From JAHELQ01 sp964491915 (GTDB taxonomy: Bacteria > Acidobacteriota > Aminicenantia > UBA2199), in assembly GCA_964491915.1 (NCBI GenBank), contig CAZBHS010000020.1:22081-86080 (forward strand): a stretch of 64,000 nucleotides of DNA. The letters run 5' to 3'. Made by a program: the position numbers and the translations under genes. Below, piece after piece: positions 7,689 to 17,717 of this stretch. The notes beneath the pieces are model-generated. The model was not told the origin of the DNA, did not search any database, and saw nothing but the letters and a program-made list of their open reading frames with translations. How positions within the stretch are numbered: position 1 is the stretch's first letter; every line of letters starts with the position of its first letter.

Positions 7689-9932
7689 TCAGCGCACTAG
7701 AAATTCGATAGAATCAATGGTTTCACCTTTCCGCCGAAGAACAAGCTTGTAATCGCCCCGTTCCAAGAGCCAGGGAACGTTGGCCGGGAACACGATGGTT
7801 TTCAGCAAGCGATCGTTCAAGAACAACGATACTCGCTCCCCCGGTTGGAATCCCATGAGTTCAAAGCTGATCTGCTGGTCCCGGCGGGGGATGGCGCCGG
7901 AGATGTAGAAAAAGTCGCGGTGTTGTGGGAATGAGATGCGTCCGGCGGCTTCGGGTATGAAACCGGTGGTCCTGGATGAGCGATTGCGGGCCGCCCACTT
8001 TTTGTACAATTCCGGGTAGTTGATTTTTACCTGTCCCTCCTCCATCACATGATAAGAACAATGCTGCCCCGGTAACCGTGATTCCTGGAAATACTCTTCC
8101 ACCCGGTCGGGGCAATGATCGCCCGCCAACTGGCCCGACAGGGCGCAAACAGTCCGCTTCACAATGCCGGAAGGGACAGGCACAGCGCCTACGGTCCAGT
8201 CTTTTTGAAGGGCGAGAAATATATCCCGCGCAATAGTGGCGGAAGCGCCTACGCCGGCGAGGTCCGCCATATTCCGGCCATCGGGATTGCCGATCCAGAC
8301 TCCCACCGTGTAAAGAGTATTGACCGCCACCGCCCATTTATCACGGAATCCCTTGGAGGTTCCGGTCTTCATGGCCACAGGAAACGGTAAATTCATGGAC
8401 GATTCAAGGCCGAAACTGGCAAACCGCGCCGCCGGATCCGCCAGAATATGCCATATCAAGAAGGCTGCCTGGGACGAAATCACTCTCCGGCTCCCCACCG
8501 GTTCATCTTTGACGAACGCGGGAGAGTACAACAGACCGTCATTCGCGAGACTGGAGTAAGCAACCGCCAGGTCCAGCAACCTCACTTCGCCGGACCCCAG
8601 GGCGATGGTTTCACCGTAGAAGCCCGGTTCGTCGCGAAAGTAAGAAAAACCCAACAATCGCAGTTGTTCGATGATGACTGCGGGAGTCAGTTTCATCGCC
8701 ATATAGAAGGCGGGAATGTTGTAGGAGCAGGCCAATGCCACCCGTAACCGCAACGGCCCATGCTCGCGGCCGTCATGATTTTTCGGAAAGAATCCCCCTC
8801 GGGCGGGAAACTGGATGTCCGGTAAAATAGACGACGGAGTATATCCATTCTCCAGGGCCAACGCGTATACAAAAGGCTTCAAGGTCGAACCAGGCTGCCG
8901 CATGGCGGTCGCCATGTCCACCGAACCGGAATTCTCCTCGCTAAAATAGGCGGGGCCCCCCAGATAGCCCACCACCTCATGTGTTTTATTATCAATGACA
9001 ATCGCGGCCGACGACGAAACGCGGTACGGCCGCAAACGCTCCATGTGCCCGCGAACAATCCCCTCCAACGTGCTCTGAATGGCCAAATCCAATGTGCTAT
9101 GCACTTGCTGGGGCAGTTCCCGGTCTCCAAACCTCAGCTTCACTTGCTGAACAAAGTGGGGGGCCCGGAATGGATAGGCGTTCATCTGGAACTCGACGCC
9201 CTCTGTTTGGGCCCGTAAATATTCGTCATGGCTAATGTACCGCCGCCGGTAAAAAATATCCAGAATCCCTCGCCACCGTTTTTTGAGGAAAGCCAGATGC
9301 TTGCGTGGATTGTAACGGGACGGCGATTTGGGAATCAGGGCCAAATAGATGGCCTGGTTCAACGACAATTGCGACGGTTGCTTGCCGAAATAAAACCGGG
9401 ACGCCTCTCTGACGCCATATACCAAATTCCCGAACGGCAAACGGTTGATGTACTCTTCGAGAAGTGTCTCCTTCGGCAGGTTCCATTCGAATCGCCAGGC
9501 GGAAAAAATCTCGGAGATTTTATTGAAAACAGTGCGTTCACGGTGGCGGTAGACTAGTTTCGCCAATTGCATGGTAATGGTGGAACCGCCGGAAACCACC
9601 CGTTGCCCCCTGACATTCTGCCAGGTGGCGCGCAGCAACGAGGGGATCGATACTCCATGGTGGGAATAAAATTTGCGATCCTCGATCAAGACAATAGCCC
9701 TGAAAAAATGAGGCGATACTTCAGACAAAGGGCTCCTACGCGCATAGGTCTCCTCGCCGGAAAAACAGGTGCGCAACACCGCGGAGTTACGGTCGAGAAA
9801 ATCTGTGGAATAAGCCCCGCCATCAAAAACAGACGGGTCGAAGCTATAAAAATAGACGGCTAAAGCCACCAGGGCCGCCGTAACGACAGCCCCCAAAAGC
9901 TTGACGTATTTACTTCGAAAAAACCTCAACAT
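7689..9932 (-). CDS. pbpC: penicillin-binding protein 1C
   Basis: Bifunctional peptidoglycan synthase of about 747 residues. It has a short cytoplasmic tail, a membrane helix (about 11-29), a GT51 glycosyltransferase domain with Glu84 in EDRKFYSHHG and the GGSTITMQL motif (115-123), then a transpeptidase domain with Ser349-Lys352 (STLK), SYN 403-405 and KTG 522-524. The C-terminal BiPBP_C beta domain (about 650-747) is the mark of PBP1C. I start at ATG 9932 (9944 is an alternative) because the longer frame is read through the end of the alpha-2-macroglobulin gene. The two genes overlap by about 23 nt, the conserved yfhM-pbpC pairing. Confidence 0.93.
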   Translation of the reverse strand: MLRFFRSKYVKLLGAVVTAALVALAVYFYSFDPSVFDGGAYSTDFLDRNSAVLRTCFSGEETYARRSPLSEVSPHFFRAIVLIEDRKFYSHHGVSIPSLLRATWQNVRGQRVVSGGSTITMQLAKLVYRHRERTVFNKISEIFSAWRFEWNLPKETLLEEYINRLPFGNLVYGVREASRFYFGKQPSQLSLNQAIYLALIPKSPSRYNPRKHLAFLKKRWRGILDIFYRRRYISHDEYLRAQTEGVEFQMNAYPFRAPHFVQQVKLRFGDRELPQQVHSTLDLAIQSTLEGIVRGHMERLRPYRVSSSAAIVIDNKTHEVVGYLGGPAYFSEENSGSVDMATAMRQPGSTLKPFVYALALENGYTPSSILPDIQFPARGGFFPKNHDGREHGPLRLRVALACSYNIPAFYMAMKLTPAVIIEQLRLLGFSYFRDEPGFYGETIALGSGEVRLLDLAVAYSSLANDGLLYSPAFVKDEPVGSRRVISSQAAFLIWHILADPAARFASFGLESSMNLPFPVAMKTGTSKGFRDKWAVAVNTLYTVGVWIGNPDGRNMADLAGVGASATIARDIFLALQKDWTVGAVPVPSGIVKRTVCALSGQLAGDHCPDRVEEYFQESRLPGQHCSYHVMEEGQVKINYPELYKKWAARNRSSRTTGFIPEAAGRISFPQHRDFFYISGAIPRRDQQISFELMGFQPGERVSLFLNDRLLKTIVFPANVPWLLERGDYKLVLRRKGETIDSIEFLVR

Positions 9933-12900
9933 CACGATTATCATTACGCCCGAACACTTCGGGATTGTACATTTCCAAAACAACGGTATTGGGCACCGAG
10001 TACCGTCCCTCATTGGTTGCGATAGCCAGGTAAGTCCATGTGTGGGTGCCGCGCCGCAAATAATCGGCAAACACCTGCACCCGGTCGAAGTAATATTCCG
10101 ACCGGTAAAAATTACCCCAATAACCGCCCCAGGGATTGTCCTTGCCAACCTTTTGGTTATCCACTCCCGCGATGTTGGTCTTGAACCGCGGATTCAGCAC
10201 CTTTAAACCGGCGGGCAGCGGGTCGTCCAATATGACAAACGGTCGTTCCATCGTGGTGGCGACTGTCACCTCCACGATGTATTTCTGCCCGGTTCTGAAA
10301 CGGTTGTCTTTCACGACATTGCCATCCAGGTCTTTGTAGACCTTTTCAACGGCGAAGCCGCGGTCGATGGCTTCCACCCGGCCCTTGGGGAAATATTTCA
10401 TGCGCAACAAATAGTACAACATGCCTGTCCCCTCTTTCTGGATCGACAAATTTAATGTCTCGCCGGGCCAATACTCTTTCAATTGTATTTTATGAAGGCG
10501 GGCCTTCAAGTCCCGCCCCTTGAATCGCTCTTTTATCTTTAACTGATCTTTAAGCAACACTGACGCCACAAAATCGGGAGTCTCGGCTTCAAACACCCGG
10601 AAGTAACGTTCGAACGCCAGGAACAAGCGGATGTGCTCCTGGGTGGACAGATACCGTTTCCGTTGGGTGGAATTGGACAGCCAACGGGCGATCTTCTCGG
10701 CGTAGGGGAAGCGTTTGTAGACCGTTAACAACGATTCCAGCACAATGGCCGTTGTCTTGACATTTGACTCGTGTACACACCACCAGGCGTCATCCTCATG
10801 GTTCTCAAAATGGGTCATGGTGGGTTCGTCTTTCATCTTGTTCATCATAGCGCGGGCCAACGCCGGTTGCATGTAACCAGGCAGTTTATGGTCCGCGTCC
10901 AGGGTTTTTATCAAATAGGCGAGCCCGGCGAACGGTATCCGGTCGCGTACCTCGAACAAATTGTTCACCACATCCGCCGGCATTTTGCCGTCCAACGAGA
11001 GGACGTAAGCAGCATAAGCCTGCACCAGAAGATAGACGTTCTTTGAATAGGGGTATTTGGAGTCGATGGTCCGTTTCGCCACTCCGTCCAGATAACTCAT
11101 GGCTTTCCTGGCCATGGCCGCGTCAATGGTGTAACCCTTGCGTTTGGCCTCCAGCGCGAACTCCATGGTGTAACAGGTGAGATATTGACTGGTGAAGATG
11201 GAATCGGGGTAATACTTGAATCCACCATTGGCCGCCTGGTATTGAGACATCGCGTCCAGCAACGTCTGCACCCGTTTGGCGATCTCTTCCCTGTTCATAT
11301 CCAACAAACCGTAGGTGATCAGGAATTCTCCGGCTCCCAGCAACGGATATTGCTTCGATATCCTTTGCTCCAAACAATCATACGGATATTCGTTCAGAAT
11401 ATCGAAATTTCGTTTCACCCCCACCATAGCGGACGAGGCAAGAGTGAACTCAATGGTATCCAGACCTCTGAATGTGTCGTCCGGAACGATGATTTGTTCC
11501 TTCACCGGCTCTGTATCCACCCGGCCGAAATTCGCCACCGCTTCCGCGAATTGGGGCACGCGCACCGGCACCTCCTGGTACAATCCGTCGCTGGAACCGC
11601 CGGCCGTCGCCTTGAATGTCAATTTAGCCGTCAGCGGCGCTTCCACTTTGAATTTGAACCACACCGCCTTTGTCTCCGCCGGCTGCAACTGCACGGACTT
11701 GATATCCGGGTCGCCTTCCACCCTCGCGATATCCCGGTATTCGGCTTTGACATTGACGGACAACGGAGCGTCGATATTGTTGGTGACAGTCACTCCGGCG
11801 GAATATATGTCCGATAGACGGGCAAAATCCGGAACCGCGGGTTTGAGAATCAATTTTTTCTTCACCAGCAGATTGGTGTTACCCCTACCGAAACGGTGCA
11901 GTTTGGTTCCCGCCACCGCCATGGCTTTGAATGTGGTCAGGTTTTCCGGCAAGGTAAATTTAATGGTTGCCTTGCCATTTTTATCTGTATTTATAAATGC
12001 CGAATAATAGGCGCTTTCCTTGAAATTCTTCCGTACCACCACGCTGCCGAAAGGCGAGAGCCCGCCGTCTCCGCCGGGGTTTTCCCCCTTCTCTTTGAAT
12101 TGGCGGCGTCCCAACACATCGCTCAACGTGGATACGGTTTTGACATCCAATGGTCTGTCGCTCCAGAAGAACGCGAATGGGTCGGGCAATTCATAGCCCA
12201 CCAAATTCAGCACCCCTTTATCCACTACCGAAAGGCACACCTCCGCCGATACCGGCTTCCCTTGCCAATCCGTCACCTGGATATCCAGAGTCACAGGACT
12301 GCCCGGTTCATAGGATTTCTGATTGCCGGCGACGGTAACATTCAATTTGTTACGGGCGGCATCCACCTTGATCTCTTTATATCCGGCGTAAAATTCCGGT
12401 TTGCCGGTATCGTTGCCTTCCTCGTCCCATGTCACTCCGGTCCTCTCTTTCAGGATGATGACATTGGCGTACACATTGGGCATGAAGTCGTCGCCTACCG
12501 GAATTTTGATGGTGTCGGCATTGCCTTTGAGACGCACCACTTTGGACCAGAGTACATTCTCCCTCTCGACGGTCACCAACACCGTGGAAGTTTCGAATGG
12601 GGATTTTACCAACAATTCAATATTCTCGCCGGGTTTGTACGAATTTTTGTCGGTCACCAAATCAATGGTCCGTCCCTCGTTCACCCCCCAACTGACATAA
12701 CCGGATCCAGTGACATAAAAGTGACCGGTGGTGGTGACGGTGTTTTTGAGACTGTCAACGCCTGTCAGTTCGACGGTATAATATCCCGGTTTTTCAAAGG
12801 AATATTCTTTATCCAGAGAACCGTCCGCCAGGTAGAGTTTTTCTTCCAGTATATTCTCGGTCGATTTTTGCCATTGCCAACGCAGGACGCCGGACGCGTC

Positions 12901-15627
12901 TTTTTTCTGGAATGATTTCCATTCCTCGCGGACGATATTGATTTTTACGTTTGTTTTTTTATTCATCATCCCATTGGGACGCACTGTCACCAGTGAGATC
13001 TTGCCGGGTTTGCCCTGTTTGAAGAAATAGGATCCGGTCTTGAGTCCGATGTAGAATTCGCCCCTGTGCACCATGATGGAGGCGCTGCCGCTGATACGGT
13101 TGTTGTCTTTGTCCTGAATCTCACCGTACACGGTCAATCGGGCGGAATTTTTACCTGGAACCAGAAGTTTATCCCTCGAGAATCGGGCATTGCCTTCTCC
13201 GTCCAATGTGATGGCCACTTTGTGGATAGTGTCGCGATAATGTGATTCCGGTGTCCCGAACGAATAGCGGTCCCACCCATTGGGGGTGAAGTAGGCGCTC
13301 TGAAGCGTCCAGGAACTATCGCCTGCGGCCTCCCGCATCGGCGTGCCAAACAGGTAACGGCCGTTAATGGTGCCGGAAATGTGTTGCCCCGCCACCAACG
13401 TGTTCTGGTCGATGGTCACTGTGGTTTCGAATTTGGCGGGTTTATATTCTTCCACCGAGAACCGGAGATCTCGCTCGATGGTCTCTTTTACTTCATAGAC
13501 CTTCAAGCGGATCCAATAAAAACCTGTGGGCGCGTCATCCGGTAATTTGAACTCTCCGGCGAAAGAACCGAAGGATGTCATCTTGCTGCCGGGGATGGTG
13601 AAGGTGTGAATCTTTTCGTTTCGGGAATCAAAGACCTCCCCTTCCACTCTAGCCACCGTCGGAATGGTCATCTTACCGGCGCGGATTTGGCGCAAAATCC
13701 CCTTGAATTTGACAATCTGTCCGCCTTTGTAGAGGTATTTGTCCGTGAAAGACAATAGGTGGTTGTAATAGGGTGAGGGCGAATCATTATATTCTATGTT
13801 ATTGTTATATCGATAACTCCACATATCGAACATGTCGCCCTTTCTTCCCCAGATAAAGCTCTCGGGCGATTTGGAAAAGACAAAACTATCGAGCAGCGGA
13901 TGCTTCTCCATCACTTGCAGCAATGGGGTGTACATGGCGACGCCCTTCTTGTCGCCTGTGAAGGTAGCGAAGCTCCGACCGTTGCTTTTGGCGTCCACAA
14001 GGGAAAAATCCAGCTTCGAAACAGTTTCGCCGGTCTTCATATTGAAGGGCACGACAAACACCTGACTGGGACTGAATTTTGCCACCAGCGCGATATCGCT
14101 GAGCTGGAAAATATTACCTTTGTAATACCCGCGGGTGGAGTTGTCGAACTTGATAAAGTAAAAGCCCGGCTTTTTCGAATTGATCTTCGATAAATGGAAA
14201 GGGAGTGTGTAATCGCGGTTTTTGACAACCGGTATTTTCCATTTGAACGTCGCGCAGGTTTTTAGATCGACCTTTCCCGGATCCAGGTAATTGTAGTCCG
14301 CCAACGCCACGATCTCCGGCCAGGAGAGTTTTTTGTAGGACACGTTGGCGTCGAAAATATTGCGCACATTGATGGGGATGACTTTTTCCAGATAATTCTC
14401 CAACACAAAATGCATCGGCCGGGGAGCGTACAGATAAGGAGTGAAGTCCAGGCATTGGCAAGAGTGCGCGCCATCCGCCGGCAATGTATTTCCGAATTGA
14501 TCTTCCACATTGGCGGGTATGGTGAGTTTGTACGTCACTCCCGGTTGGAAATTCCCATGAACGTAAACTGTCCGGGAATTCCAGTCGCCCTCGGGATTCA
14601 ACTTCACCGGCGGCTGGAATTTCAATTTCTGAATGAACGCTTTCACCGGCACCGGATTGGAGATATTAATCTCGATTCCCTGGTCCGGCCGGAACGAATC
14701 GGCCACACTTTCTATTTTGAATACCTCATACGTGTAAAAGGTCAATTCCCGGTCGCCTATGAGGCCGGCGCTCCCATGAATCGACGGCAGGCCCTTTTTG
14801 AAGAGTACCTGAATCTTCGACGCGATGGGGTAATCGGAGCGGGGGATGATGGCGATGAATTGTTTCGCGTCCTTTTCCCCTTTATCCCAATAATAAAGCT
14901 GTTTTCGTTCTTTCTGGTCCGCGTAACGGATTTTGGCCCGGTGCTCTCCCTCCGGCGAGGTAATGACAATGAAGTCTTCGATGTCGTCGGGATCCACATC
15001 CTGGGAGAACCGTACCAACACCGTGCGGTCCAAAACCTGGTAACGGCTATTGTAATAAGGATTTGTATTGCGGATAGTAATGGTTGGCGTCGTGAATGCC
15101 CACTCCATCTCTTCGGCGGTTTTTCCATCGATCGACTTGTAACCTAAAAACCGGACCTTGTAGCGGGTCGAGAGCTTCAGTTTCTCATCCACCCGGTATG
15201 TATAAGTGGTGGAACTTTTCCAATAGCCTTCGCCTTTGATGGGAGGATCCGTCTCTATCAGCGACTTCGCGTTCTTCACGATCCTCTTGAGGGGGGCCAC
15301 AGGCTGCGAAAAGGTGACATTCAACTCATCCACCTCGTCAATCCGCCGCACCTGTCCCTGAGGATGGTAAGCCACCACATGGACGGCGCCCTCTTTGGCG
15401 CCCGCCTGGCCCATTTCCAGGGTATTCAAGTCGAGGGCCACCATCTGCCGCCATTTCTCCGACGAATTCTCCGGCGTCGCCTCCAACTTAACAGGCTTGA
15501 CCGGCTCGACGGCAGCATCTTCTTTAGCCTCATCTCCGGCCGCCGGATCTTTCTTGCCGCAACCGGTTCCGGCCAAAACAAACACCAGATATACAATACA
15601 ACCTATTACCAACATCCTATTCTTCAT
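9910..15627 (-). CDS. alpha-2-macroglobulin family lipoprotein with thioester
   Basis: Very large protein of 1905 residues that probably traps proteases in the periplasm, related to E. coli YfhM. The N-terminus is lipoprotein-like (hydrophobic stretch then LAGTGCGKK), although the -3 position before Cys is not the usual Leu. Macroglobulin beta domains follow, with an MG10/bait-region zone near 1150-1200. The thioester motif CLEQ is intact (bases 11365-11376, about residue 1418) and is followed by the alpha-alpha toroid TED domain. The start is ATG 15627 with AAGGAG 5 nt upstream; the farther ATG at 15645 lies outside the predicted transcript. It partners pbpC, which repairs the wall exposed when the barrier is breached (family knowledge). 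Confidence 0.93.
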   Translation of the reverse strand: MKNRMLVIGCIVYLVFVLAGTGCGKKDPAAGDEAKEDAAVEPVKPVKLEATPENSSEKWRQMVALDLNTLEMGQAGAKEGAVHVVAYHPQGQVRRIDEVDELNVTFSQPVAPLKRIVKNAKSLIETDPPIKGEGYWKSSTTYTYRVDEKLKLSTRYKVRFLGYKSIDGKTAEEMEWAFTTPTITIRNTNPYYNSRYQVLDRTVLVRFSQDVDPDDIEDFIVITSPEGEHRAKIRYADQKERKQLYYWDKGEKDAKQFIAIIPRSDYPIASKIQVLFKKGLPSIHGSAGLIGDRELTFYTYEVFKIESVADSFRPDQGIEINISNPVPVKAFIQKLKFQPPVKLNPEGDWNSRTVYVHGNFQPGVTYKLTIPANVEDQFGNTLPADGAHSCQCLDFTPYLYAPRPMHFVLENYLEKVIPINVRNIFDANVSYKKLSWPEIVALADYNYLDPGKVDLKTCATFKWKIPVVKNRDYTLPFHLSKINSKKPGFYFIKFDNSTRGYYKGNIFQLSDIALVAKFSPSQVFVVPFNMKTGETVSKLDFSLVDAKSNGRSFATFTGDKKGVAMYTPLLQVMEKHPLLDSFVFSKSPESFIWGRKGDMFDMWSYRYNNNIEYNDSPSPYYNHLLSFTDKYLYKGGQIVKFKGILRQIRAGKMTIPTVARVEGEVFDSRNEKIHTFTIPGSKMTSFGSFAGEFKLPDDAPTGFYWIRLKVYEVKETIERDLRFSVEEYKPAKFETTVTIDQNTLVAGQHISGTINGRYLFGTPMREAAGDSSWTLQSAYFTPNGWDRYSFGTPESHYRDTIHKVAITLDGEGNARFSRDKLLVPGKNSARLTVYGEIQDKDNNRISGSASIMVHRGEFYIGLKTGSYFFKQGKPGKISLVTVRPNGMMNKKTNVKINIVREEWKSFQKKDASGVLRWQWQKSTENILEEKLYLADGSLDKEYSFEKPGYYTVELTGVDSLKNTVTTTGHFYVTGSGYVSWGVNEGRTIDLVTDKNSYKPGENIELLVKSPFETSTVLVTVERENVLWSKVVRLKGNADTIKIPVGDDFMPNVYANVIILKERTGVTWDEEGNDTGKPEFYAGYKEIKVDAARNKLNVTVAGNQKSYEPGSPVTLDIQVTDWQGKPVSAEVCLSVVDKGVLNLVGYELPDPFAFFWSDRPLDVKTVSTLSDVLGRRQFKEKGENPGGDGGLSPFGSVVVRKNFKESAYYSAFINTDKNGKATIKFTLPENLTTFKAMAVAGTKLHRFGRGNTNLLVKKKLILKPAVPDFARLSDIYSAGVTVTNNIDAPLSVNVKAEYRDIARVEGDPDIKSVQLQPAETKAVWFKFKVEAPLTAKLTFKATAGGSSDGLYQEVPVRVPQFAEAVANFGRVDTEPVKEQIIVPDDTFRGLDTIEFTLASSAMVGVKRNFDILNEYPYDCLEQRISKQYPLLGAGEFLITYGLLDMNREEIAKRVQTLLDAMSQYQAANGGFKYYPDSIFTSQYLTCYTMEFALEAKRKGYTIDAAMARKAMSYLDGVAKRTIDSKYPYSKNVYLLVQAYAAYVLSLDGKMPADVVNNLFEVRDRIPFAGLAYLIKTLDADHKLPGYMQPALARAMMNKMKDEPTMTHFENHEDDAWWCVHESNVKTTAIVLESLLTVYKRFPYAEKIARWLSNSTQRKRYLSTQEHIRLFLAFERYFRVFEAETPDFVASVLLKDQLKIKERFKGRDLKARLHKIQLKEYWPGETLNLSIQKEGTGMLYYLLRMKYFPKGRVEAIDRGFAVEKVYKDLDGNVVKDNRFRTGQKYIVEVTVATTMERPFVILDDPLPAGLKVLNPRFKTNIAGVDNQKVGKDNPWGGYWGNFYRSEYYFDRVQVFADYLRRGTHTWTYLAIATNEGRYSVPNTVVLEMYNPEVFGRNDNRDVEVFSK

Positions 15628-15650
15628 CATCACTCCTTTATACAAAAAGT

Positions 15651-15679
15651 ATAATACTCTGAAAAAAAATACATTTCAA
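15651..15679 (-). promoter_or_regulatory. sigma70 promoter of the alpha-2-macroglobulin/pbpC operon
   Basis: Minus-strand TTGAAA (15674-15679), 17-bp spacer, TATTAT (15651-15656), predicted start near 15644. The short leader carries AAAGGAG directly before the chosen ATG. Confidence 0.65.
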
Positions 15680-15723
15680 TCTTTTTTTAATGTTTCCACC
15701 GGTTTTGACACCGATAGTATCAT

Positions 15724-15953
15724 GTGATAGTCGGGATCGATGCCCTAGCCGAAGATTACATCCGCCACCAGCGGTTCTGCCGCTGATGGACGAGATTGCC
15801 GCCCAGCATGGCGTCTCCCTCTCCCCGGCGAAATACTACAACGAAAAGTTTAAACGGAGGGGAAGCTCGCGACCACAAGCTCGATATTTTGAATTGATTT
15901 TCGCAACTAGCGAAGCGCATGCACTTGCTTACAAAGAAAAAACACATGCGTGA
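15724..15953 (+). pseudogene. possible eroded coding remnant
   Basis: This stretch between the alpha-2-macroglobulin promoter and the solute-binding protein has protein-like segments in shifting plus-strand frames. One is a 20-codon piece ending in EDYIRHQRF and a stop (15784-15786), overlapping by one base (TGATG) an ATG at 15786 that opens a 55-codon frame with DEIAAQHGVSLSP and KYYNEKF. A third frame then reads GGEARDHKLDIL. No ribosome site or family is recognisable. It could be decay of one former gene or chance; I favour decay only weakly. Confidence 0.25.
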
Positions 15954-15990
15954 ACAGCAAACGCCGTACAGTTTCCCCTTGACGCCGAAG

Positions 15991-16019
15991 TTGAATATTT
16001 TTTCGTAATTGCCTACAAT
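15991..16019 (+). promoter_or_regulatory. promoter of the solute-binding protein gene
   Basis: TTGAAT (15991-15996), 17-bp spacer, TACAAT (16014-16019), predicted start near 16026, 16 nt before the ATG at 16042, with AAGGAG in the leader. Confidence 0.5.
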
Positions 16020-16041
16020 GCATTTTTGTAAAGGAGTCCCT

Positions 16042-17532
16042 ATGAAACGTATTCTATTCGCTTTGCTGATGATGATTCCAATTGCCCTGTGTCCGACGGA
16101 ACCTTCTTCGGAAAATGTATTGCGGGTGGGTATCAATACCTTCCCTTCAAACCTGAATCCAGTCTATGTCACCGCTGAAACCTCGCAAGCGGTGATAAAC
16201 AAAGTATTCGACCCATTGTTCGAATTCAACTCCAACGGCAAACTGCTGAGCCGGCTGGTTAAGTCCTTCCGGTATAAGAGCGAGACGGAGATTCACCTTC
16301 AATTGAAGAGAGGAATCTATTTCTCCAACGGCGAGGAGCTAACCGCCGCCGATGTCGAGGCGACAGTCGCCTTGCTCCGGGATGAGCGCGTCAACTACCC
16401 GTATGCGTCAAATCTAAGCTTCATCGATAGTTTCAAATCCTCCGGGAAACACACGTTGATTCTCAACACCCGGCACCCCATCGCCACCTGGCGCAATGCC
16501 TCGACCTTCAAGATATTGTGCTCCTCAGAAATCAAAGGCCTCAACGAAAAAGATCTCAAAGGATTTAGAGACCGGCGATTATCCGGGACAGGTCCTTACA
16601 TGCTGGATAAAATAGAACCGCCGAATCGAATACTGTTGAAACTGAACCCACACTCGAAGCTGGAGGCTCTCTATCCCGCCCTTCTATATACGGTGGTGGC
16701 CTACCCCTATCTCGTACCGCTAAAACTCCTGAACCGGGAAATCGATGTGTGCGAACTGCAACCGGAAGACATACCGGTCTATCGCCAAAAAAAGAGCTGG
16801 CAGGATAACTTCGATATCCTCAAGTACAATAAATTCGGCTACACCTATTTGGTGTTCAACCTAAAGAACGCGGCAATCACACCTCACATCCGGCAACTCT
16901 TGTACAACGCGTTGGTGAGCGGCAGCTTCACTTCGAAGTTTTTGCGGGATCAAGGACAGCCGATGAGATCCCCATTCATGTTGCTGGACACTCAGGTCGA
17001 AGCCGAGCCCTTTGCAATCACAAAAATCTCCCCGCCGGTGCGCCTGAGAATCATGACCAACACCGAGAGCCGGATGCGCAAGCGGTTTATCCTCTTTATA
17101 AAAAAAGAGCTCAAAGTATTGGGAATCGAATTGGAACCGGTGTTTGTGGAATACCATTCGTTCCTCGATTGCCTAAAACGAAAAGACTTCGACATGGCGC
17201 TCTCCGGCTTTTTACTGGATATCGACTACGACATGCGGGATATTTTAGCCACCGGCAGCTATTTCAACTACGCGGGCTTCTCATCCCCCGACATGGACCG
17301 GCTGCTGGCCGACGGACTGACAGAATTGAATCCGCAAAAACGCGCCTCCATCTACCTGGAAGCCCACGATATTTGGAGGCGGCACCTGCCGATTCTCCCC
17401 TTGTTCAACCTGTATTATTATGTGGGCGTATCAAGCAACGTGAAGATTCCGCCGGACACCTGCCGCCTCATGGGCTCCACCGGCGATTTCTTGCAAAACA
17501 TCCGCCAATGGACCCGAAGAGACAAACAATAA
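16042..17532 (+). CDS. ABC-type solute-binding protein, family 5 (peptide/nickel type)
   Basis: A 496-residue extracytoplasmic binding protein of the SBP_bac_5 family. It has a hydrophobic signal segment (1-17), then the usual opening LRVGINTFPSNLNPV, and the FDPLFEF and LKRGIYFSNGEELTAADV motifs of oligopeptide-binding proteins. A Cys follows the signal (IALCP), but Leu at -1 is atypical for a lipobox, so lipid anchoring is doubtful. No permease or ATPase genes are adjacent, so it is an orphan binding protein or works with a transporter elsewhere. The ATG at 16042 was chosen over 16009 for its AAGGAG ribosome site. Ligand unknown. Confidence 0.82.
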   Translation: MKRILFALLMMIPIALCPTEPSSENVLRVGINTFPSNLNPVYVTAETSQAVINKVFDPLFEFNSNGKLLSRLVKSFRYKSETEIHLQLKRGIYFSNGEELTAADVEATVALLRDERVNYPYASNLSFIDSFKSSGKHTLILNTRHPIATWRNASTFKILCSSEIKGLNEKDLKGFRDRRLSGTGPYMLDKIEPPNRILLKLNPHSKLEALYPALLYTVVAYPYLVPLKLLNREIDVCELQPEDIPVYRQKKSWQDNFDILKYNKFGYTYLVFNLKNAAITPHIRQLLYNALVSGSFTSKFLRDQGQPMRSPFMLLDTQVEAEPFAITKISPPVRLRIMTNTESRMRKRFILFIKKELKVLGIELEPVFVEYHSFLDCLKRKDFDMALSGFLLDIDYDMRDILATGSYFNYAGFSSPDMDRLLADGLTELNPQKRASIYLEAHDIWRRHLPILPLFNLYYYVGVSSNVKIPPDTCRLMGSTGDFLQNIRQWTRRDKQ

Positions 17533-17668
17533 CGACCGGGCTCAACCAACGGAGGCGCAGATTCAATTCTGGCCCATGATGCACGGCAACGGCGAACACC
17601 CGCTCATGTGGACAGAGCCCGAAGTATTCTGGACACAGGCGGATTGGTTTCTGGACCGATTCGAATAA
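17523..17668 (+). pseudogene. 3'-terminal coding remnant
   Basis: In a frame different from the preceding gene, an open stretch runs to a TAA at 17666-17668. Its about 40-residue end has strongly coding-like composition (FWPMMHGNGEHPLMW, then EVFWTQADWFLDRF). The final W-F-x-x-F helix resembles the C-terminus of some alpha/beta hydrolases of the dienelactone or prolyl-oligopeptidase type. No start or upstream part remains, so it looks like the tail of a gene cut away next to the binding-protein gene. Family assignment is a guess. Confidence 0.35.
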
Positions 17669-17717
17669 TAGCGTGCCCTTCCGGTGCAATGATCGGTAGG
17701 CCGGCTGTTGTTTCTTC

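Noticed and set aside
9945..10148. N-terminal extension of pbpC to 10148
   Set aside because: The extra 72 codons have no protein-like composition and fall within the conserved end of the alpha-2-macroglobulin gene; the membrane helix follows the start at 9932.
11185..12915. Long plus-strand frames inside the alpha-2-macroglobulin gene
   Set aside because: Antisense shadows without ribosome sites or domains.
15756..16136. Minus-strand 126-codon frame across the solute-binding protein promoter
   Set aside because: Antisense to a gene with signal peptide, ribosome site and promoter; composition not protein-like.
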